Shown: positions 60,613-64,000 of the stretch, piece by piece
Layout: the number at the start of each line of letters is the position of its first letter
How positions within the stretch are numbered: position 1 is the first letter of the stretch
Assembly: GCA_020633205.1 (NCBI GenBank)
Contig: JACKEB010000011.1
Span: 186,001-250,000 of the forward strand
Length of the DNA stretch: 64,000 nucleotides
Direction of reading: 5' to 3'
DNA from: Polyangiaceae bacterium
GTDB lineage: Bacteria; Myxococcota_A; Polyangia; Polyangiales; Polyangiaceae
Notes under the pieces: generated by a model
Databases searched by the model: none
Told to the model about the DNA's origin: nothing
What the model saw: the letters and a program-made list of their open reading frames with translations, nothing else
Program-made: the position numbers and the translations under genes

Positions 60613-61631
60613 CCTTCTCCGGCGGATTCATAGTGCGCCGCGGCGGCTCGAAGGCGCCTCGCGATCACCTCACGAAGGTCGGGAGGGTCGATCACTTCTG
60701 CATTCTCCCCGAAGCTCAGCACCCATTGTTCGAGTTCCGGACAGGGGCGCACGCGAAGAGACACCTCAACACGCCCGTCGGGGAGTTCGCGAACGGTCTG
60801 CGATTCATGCCAACGATGGTGATGCGCGTAGATCGCCCAAGGCTCTGCGAGGAGCAGACGGACCCGCACGGGTTCCTCGCCACCCATGAAGATGCCGATG
60901 CTCTCCCGGAGGAGTGCATCGGGGTTGTATTCGTTGGCGCTGGGGTACGCGAAGGTCTCGTCGGTCCTCTCGACGTTGGCGATGCGCGCGAACCTGTACG
61001 AGCGAAGGGGCCGCTCGTCATTGTGCCGGAGCCCAATGACGTAGAGGCGGCCGTCGTACACGACCAAGGAGTACGGCGAGACCCGCAGTTGCTTCTGACT
61101 TCCGTCGAACCGCGTGTAGTCAATCAGGACCGTCTGGTTCTTGAGGACGGCCTCGATGATGTCGTCGAGCAGCCCAGAGCGGTCATCGAGGTTCTCCTCT
61201 CCCCCGGACCGGATGATGAACTTCCGACCCAGGTCCTCAAAGTGAGGCTGCCAGGTGGTTCGCAAACGAGCGACGACGGTGTCGCGTAGCTTGATGAACT
61301 CCGAATGGTAGCTGGTGCCGCGAAGCAGTCTTGCGAAAGCAGCTCCGAAAGTGGCTGATATCCCTGCGGCAAATGACGCGTGCTCTCCGAGCGCCGAGGG
61401 GCCGTGGATCTCCTTCGTGGAGAAGCTGAAGACATGGGGCTGGCTGGAGTCGTTCTTTTGGATGCCGGGCACGTGCTTGTGCAGTGCCTTGAGCACGCGC
61501 AGCGCTCCCTCGCGGTTCATCGTGAGTTCTTTCGCAGCTGAAGTGGCCGTATGCGTCCGCCCCTTCATCAGCTGCGCGAGCAGACGGAGTGTCCCCTCTC
61601 GTTGCGGCTCAGTTCTCGTCTTCTTCGCCAT
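60609..61631 (-). CDS. WYL-domain transcriptional regulator
   Basis: 340 residues. An N-terminal winged helix (REGTLRLLAQLMKGRTHTATSAAKELTMNREGALRVLKALHKHV), a middle WYL domain (QTVLIDYTRFDGSQKQLRVSPYSLVVYDGRLYVIGLRHNDERPLRSYRFARIANVE) and a WCX-like C-terminal part. Regulators of this kind (BrxR, CapW) repress defence genes and respond to nucleic acids or nucleotides. The twin palindromes at 61639-61670 sit 8 bp from its start codon, so it is very likely autoregulated and may control the divergent gene at 61752. Confidence 0.9.
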   Translation of the reverse strand: MAKKTRTEPQREGTLRLLAQLMKGRTHTATSAAKELTMNREGALRVLKALHKHVPGIQKNDSSQPHVFSFSTKEIHGPSALGEHASFAAGISATFGAAFARLLRGTSYHSEFIKLRDTVVARLRTTWQPHFEDLGRKFIIRSGGEENLDDRSGLLDDIIEAVLKNQTVLIDYTRFDGSQKQLRVSPYSLVVYDGRLYVIGLRHNDERPLRSYRFARIANVERTDETFAYPSANEYNPDALLRESIGIFMGGEEPVRVRLLLAEPWAIYAHHHRWHESQTVRELPDGRVEVSLRVRPCPELEQWVLSFGENAEVIDPPDLREVIARRLRAAAAHYESAGEG

Positions 61632-61638
61632 GTCCTGA

Positions 61639-61670
61639 GTCCATCATGGACCAGCGAGTCCATCATGGAC
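61639..61670. promoter_or_regulatory. Twin 13-bp operators GTCCATCATGGAC
   Basis: Two identical perfect palindromes at 61639-61651 and 61658-61670 (19 bp apart) lie between the WYL regulator and the divergent small gene. CGA/TGA precede the copies. This is the layout of a cooperative repressor site. Confidence 0.85.
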
Positions 61671-61751
61671 TTAGTGAATGGGCTGCTGTTGTCTCGTGCG
61701 AATTCAAGCGCATCACTACTTCCGTCGTCACCCAACAGAAGGAGGCAGGCG

Positions 61752-62084
61752 ATGAGCTGTGACTATCGGATCAACATCGGAGGCGCGGAGCGCGCGCTAG
61801 AAGACGCAGATGCGCAGTGGGTTCAGCAGACCATCAACGCGCGGAAGCGCGATGGGCTCGAGACGTGCGTGTCGATCACCCTGAAGAACCCGCACTTGAA
61901 CGTTTACCTCGCTATGCCGTGCTGTGCTGGACGCGGCGGCGGTGGTCGGCGTCCGAACGGCAGCGAGCAAGAGGTGATCGACCTCTGGCATAAATTCGAG
62001 TTGTCGGAGTCTTGCGAGAACGTGCACCGCGTGTGGCCTTTTCTGACACAGCTGCGACACGTCTTGGGAGTCCGCGCGTGCTAA
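61752..62084 (+). CDS. Small unknown protein divergent from WYL regulator
   Basis: 110 residues from ATG 61752, set by AAGGAGG 7 nt upstream. No family recognised. Contains MSCDYRINIGGAERALEDADAQWVQQTINARKRDGLE, ITLKNPHLNVYLAMPCCAGRGGGGRRPNGSE (a Gly/Arg loop after CC) and an acidic helical end. No signal peptide. It lies between the WYL operators and the TIR-like genes and could be the first gene under WYL control. Confidence 0.7.
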   Translation: MSCDYRINIGGAERALEDADAQWVQQTINARKRDGLETCVSITLKNPHLNVYLAMPCCAGRGGGGRRPNGSEQEVIDLWHKFELSESCENVHRVWPFLTQLRHVLGVRAC

Positions 62085-62192
62085 CGGTCGGCTGCAGCCC
62101 CACACGTTGCCATCGGTCGCGACTAAAACATCGTCCCTGGGCGTTTGCCTTAGAGCCGGCTCTGGCTGCGTCTTGATGATCGGAGCAAGCAA

Positions 62193-62987
62193 GTGAAACG
62201 ACGTGCCAACGTGTTCGCCATCCATCCATACACCGACGCGCCCCGCGCCCGTCGTCTCGAGTCCCTCCTACGCGAGGCTGACCCCGCCCTCGCGCACTAC
62301 ACTGTGCTGCCGGAGCGCGCTCTTCCTGGTTCGAGGGCTGAGGTGCTCCAGGGGATTGACAATCGACTCCGATTTTCCACCGCCGTGGTCGTGGTAAACG
62401 CCCCAGGGCTGCACGTCCGTGAGACGTCTACTTACGAGATGATTCGAGCCGTCGAGATGGACAAGCGCATTGTCGTCGTGCAACCACACCAAGACTTCCA
62501 TCTTCCGGTGCCAGCCGTACTCGATGGGCATGTCTACCGACATGTGGGCTGGCGTGTTGACGCTGTCGGACGGGCTATCCGCGGGGAGTATCCGTTGGAT
62601 ACTCGGCTCTTCGACATTGCGGAGGTGGCCGACCGGCGGCGACTGGTGGGCGCGCTTGCCGCTGGGGCCGCTTTGATGAGCTTCGTGTTCGTCGGTTGCT
62701 CGATCGGGGCGTTTCGCAGGTTGCAGCAAGAACTCGCAGCTCATGGGGTGCAACTGACCTGGGGCACGAAAGACACCAGAGTGGTTGCCAACCATGCTCT
62801 GGTGTTCGGTACCATCTTCGGCGGGATGGCTTGGTTTCTTTCGGGGGATCCCAAGAGCGGAGTGCTTGGCGCGCTCGGGGGAGCGGCCGTCGGTACCGCT
62901 GTCGGCATGTACAAGGTCGAGAAGCGCTATTCCGCGCAGCTCGTGACATCCGGTACCACGCGGATGATTAAGGTTGAGGCCCCATGA
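62193..62987 (+). CDS. TIR-like domain with C-terminal glycine-zipper membrane region
   Basis: 264 residues from GTG 62193 (GGAG 8 nt upstream). Residues 1-125 have a TIR-like flow: VFAIHPYTDAPRARRLESLLRE, LPGSRAEVLQGIDNRLRFSTAVVVVNAPGLH, TYEMIRAVEMDKRIVVVQP (Glu82 in the usual acidic position). A charged link leads to two hydrophobic segments (about 150-170 and 200-217) and a glycine zipper (SGVLGALGGAAVGTAVG, about 222-238). Membrane insertion after NAD+-type signalling is a reasonable guess. The stop overlaps the next TIR-like gene by 4 bp. Not a known Thoeris architecture. Confidence 0.6.
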   Translation: MKRRANVFAIHPYTDAPRARRLESLLREADPALAHYTVLPERALPGSRAEVLQGIDNRLRFSTAVVVVNAPGLHVRETSTYEMIRAVEMDKRIVVVQPHQDFHLPVPAVLDGHVYRHVGWRVDAVGRAIRGEYPLDTRLFDIAEVADRRRLVGALAAGAALMSFVFVGCSIGAFRRLQQELAAHGVQLTWGTKDTRVVANHALVFGTIFGGMAWFLSGDPKSGVLGALGGAAVGTAVGMYKVEKRYSAQLVTSGTTRMIKVEAP

Positions 62988-63382
62988 CACGTTCCAAGGT
63001 GTTTATCAGTTTCGACTACGATCACGATCGGTCGGTCAAGGAGGGCTTGGTAGCTCAATCCAAGGATCCGAAGTGCCCGTTCGACTTTGTTGATCACTCG
63101 ATCAAGGAAAGGTTGAGCGAGCCATGGGTCGCAGAAGCGCGGAAGCTCATCGCCGCGTCCGATTACGTTGCTATTCTATGCGGGGTTCAAACCCATCAAG
63201 CGAAGGGGCAGCACATCGAGCTTCAGCTCGCTAAAGAACTTCGGAAGCCCTACTTCCTGCTTCGGGCCTCGCGGCAGCGCCCTGCTACTCGCCCCTCATC
63301 AGCCGCACCGGATGAGGTAATGTACCCGGCGACATGGCCAACAGTCGCCGCCCTGTTGCGAGGGGAAAGGCCAAACGTCTAG
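62984..63382 (+). CDS. ThsB-like TIR domain protein
   Basis: 132 residues, single domain. SKVFISFDYDHDRSVKEGLV (residues 4-23), CPFDFVDHSIKE (31-42), KLIAASDYVAILCGVQTHQAKGQHIELQLAKELRKPYFLL, the pattern of the ThsB/DUF1863 TIR-like family (Glu79 in IELQLA). In Thoeris, ThsB proteins make a cyclic-ADPR-type signal after phage sensing. Here no ThsA-type (SIR2/SLOG) effector is visible. It overlaps the TIR-TM gene and is followed 3 nt later by a membrane protein. Confidence 0.8.
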   Translation: MTRSKVFISFDYDHDRSVKEGLVAQSKDPKCPFDFVDHSIKERLSEPWVAEARKLIAASDYVAILCGVQTHQAKGQHIELQLAKELRKPYFLLRASRQRPATRPSSAAPDEVMYPATWPTVAALLRGERPNV

Positions 63383-63385
63383 GCC

Positions 63386-63985
63386 ATGGAGGAGTCGCGC
63401 GCACCGTCCGAACCGGAGAGCTTGGTGATTGAGAGGGACACCTCGACGAGCCCAATCCAAGTGTGGTCGCGACCCGATCAGGAAGTCGACATGGCGCTAC
63501 TGCTCGAGCAGTACAAGATGGCGGTCGATAGCTCGCTCCGCGTCACCGAGTGGCGCTACCGTGCGAATCAATTCGGACTTGCCGCAGTCGGCGGAATGCT
63601 GGCGGCCTTTGGGTGGGTTGTGAAGGCCGCAGGGGAGTCCGCAAGGTGGCCGCTTGTTGCCGCGTGCATCTTTGGCGTCGTCTTCGCGCTGTACTGGCTT
63701 CAGACCATCCGGTCGCATCGTCAGCTCAACAGCGCCAAGTTCAAGATCATCCACCAGATCGAGGTTCGGTTCCCGGTTCGGTTCTTTGCCGCGGAGTGGG
63801 AACTCGTGAAGCTTTCGACGGGTACCGCAAGGTATCGCTCCTTCTCCCGATTGGATGAGGCCCTGGTCATAATCATCTGCCTGCTATTTGGAGTCTTGGC
63901 GATGTACTTCGGGTCCGCGGACAGCTGGTTCGGCCGAAATGACGTCGGGGGCCGGGCGGGGGTGTCTAGTGCAACGGAACCCTGA
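63386..63985 (+). CDS. Small three-helix membrane protein (RipA-family-like)
   Basis: 199 residues. An N-terminal polar tail of 35 residues, ALLLEQYKMAVDSSLRVTEWRYRANQFGLAAV (the QYK...RR.AN pattern of small membrane proteins often next to TIR genes), two helices (about 60-79 and 87-106), a cytoplasmic stretch (FPVRFFAAEWELVKLSTGTARYRSF) and a third helix (ALVIIICLLFGVLAMYF). Resembles the family annotated as RipA-like octameric membrane proteins. As the third gene after two TIR-like genes it is a candidate effector. Ends 15 bp before the window edge. Confidence 0.6.
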   Translation: MEESRAPSEPESLVIERDTSTSPIQVWSRPDQEVDMALLLEQYKMAVDSSLRVTEWRYRANQFGLAAVGGMLAAFGWVVKAAGESARWPLVAACIFGVVFALYWLQTIRSHRQLNSAKFKIIHQIEVRFPVRFFAAEWELVKLSTGTARYRSFSRLDEALVIIICLLFGVLAMYFGSADSWFGRNDVGGRAGVSSATEP

Positions 63986-64000
63986 AGGGGGCCACCGGCC

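Noticed and set aside
62193..63985. Classical Thoeris system
   Set aside because: No ThsA-type SIR2/SLOG protein is visible; only TIR-like and membrane proteins are present in the window.

Overview
The window is GC-rich bacterial DNA that reads as a member of the Myxococcota (myxobacteria). The evidence is Cys-rich surface proteins ending in MYXO-CTERM-type tails (GC motif, hydrophobic helix, Arg cluster), many Gly/Ser/Asn-rich lipoprotein linkers, MopE-type metal-binding motifs joined to FG-GAP repeats, and a Ser/Thr kinase with the CNPPY...KPEC tail seen in myxobacterial kinases. Species cannot be called.

Layout. 1-3.6 kb: a truncated trypsin-like protease, a MYXO-CTERM Cys-rich protein and a PEGA-like membrane protein. 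3.8-10.2 kb: an RND efflux pump and adaptor divergent from an OmpR-type regulator and histidine kinase. 10.2-12.1 kb: an overlapping AAA ATPase + HNH nuclease pair resembling Septu (PtuA/PtuB). 12.2-17.4 kb: a PhoD-like phosphatase, a TerB-like protein and a translationally coupled redox operon (VKOR-DsbA fusion, OmpA-like protein, TlpA-like lipoprotein). 17.4-18.1 kb: hexamer tandem repeats in opposite orientations flanking five hairpin repeats, then a four-helix-bundle gene. 18.2-30.3 kb: GNAT, a coupled Cys-rich lipoprotein/kinase/PEGA-like operon, SDR, patatin-like lipoprotein and surface proteins. 30.3-38.1 kb: an operon containing two copies of an M15-peptidase/LamG-lipoprotein cassette, with a nearly identical ~955-bp block that looks like recent gene conversion. 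38.3-44.5 kb: hydrolase/XRE pair, MFS transporter, membrane protein, FAD monooxygenase with a TetR repressor and twin operators. 44.6-49.2 kb: four tandem paralogous HEAT-like lipoproteins, then an ABA4-like membrane protein.

From tRNA-Ser(UGA) at 50.17 kb to the window end the content changes to what looks like a defence island: duplicated tRNA 3' end, a HEPN-motif gene with an overlapping partner, a type I restriction-modification operon (hsdM-hsdS-hsdR), a PD-(D/E)XK-like protein, an HNH-like small protein, a WYL-domain regulator with twin palindromic operators, an orphan small gene, and finally a three-gene TIR-like/membrane-protein cluster (62.19-63.99 kb). That last cluster is the best candidate here for an undescribed immune system: a TIR-like domain fused to a glycine-zipper membrane region, a stand-alone ThsB-like TIR protein overlapping it by 4 bp, and a small membrane protein 3 nt downstream, with no ThsA partner in view.

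A short G-rich motif (core GGTTTGGGGGTGAG) recurs at least eight times, once as an exact 23-bp match 37 kb apart; it is not explained by any gene. All family calls were made by reading motifs; no database search was run.
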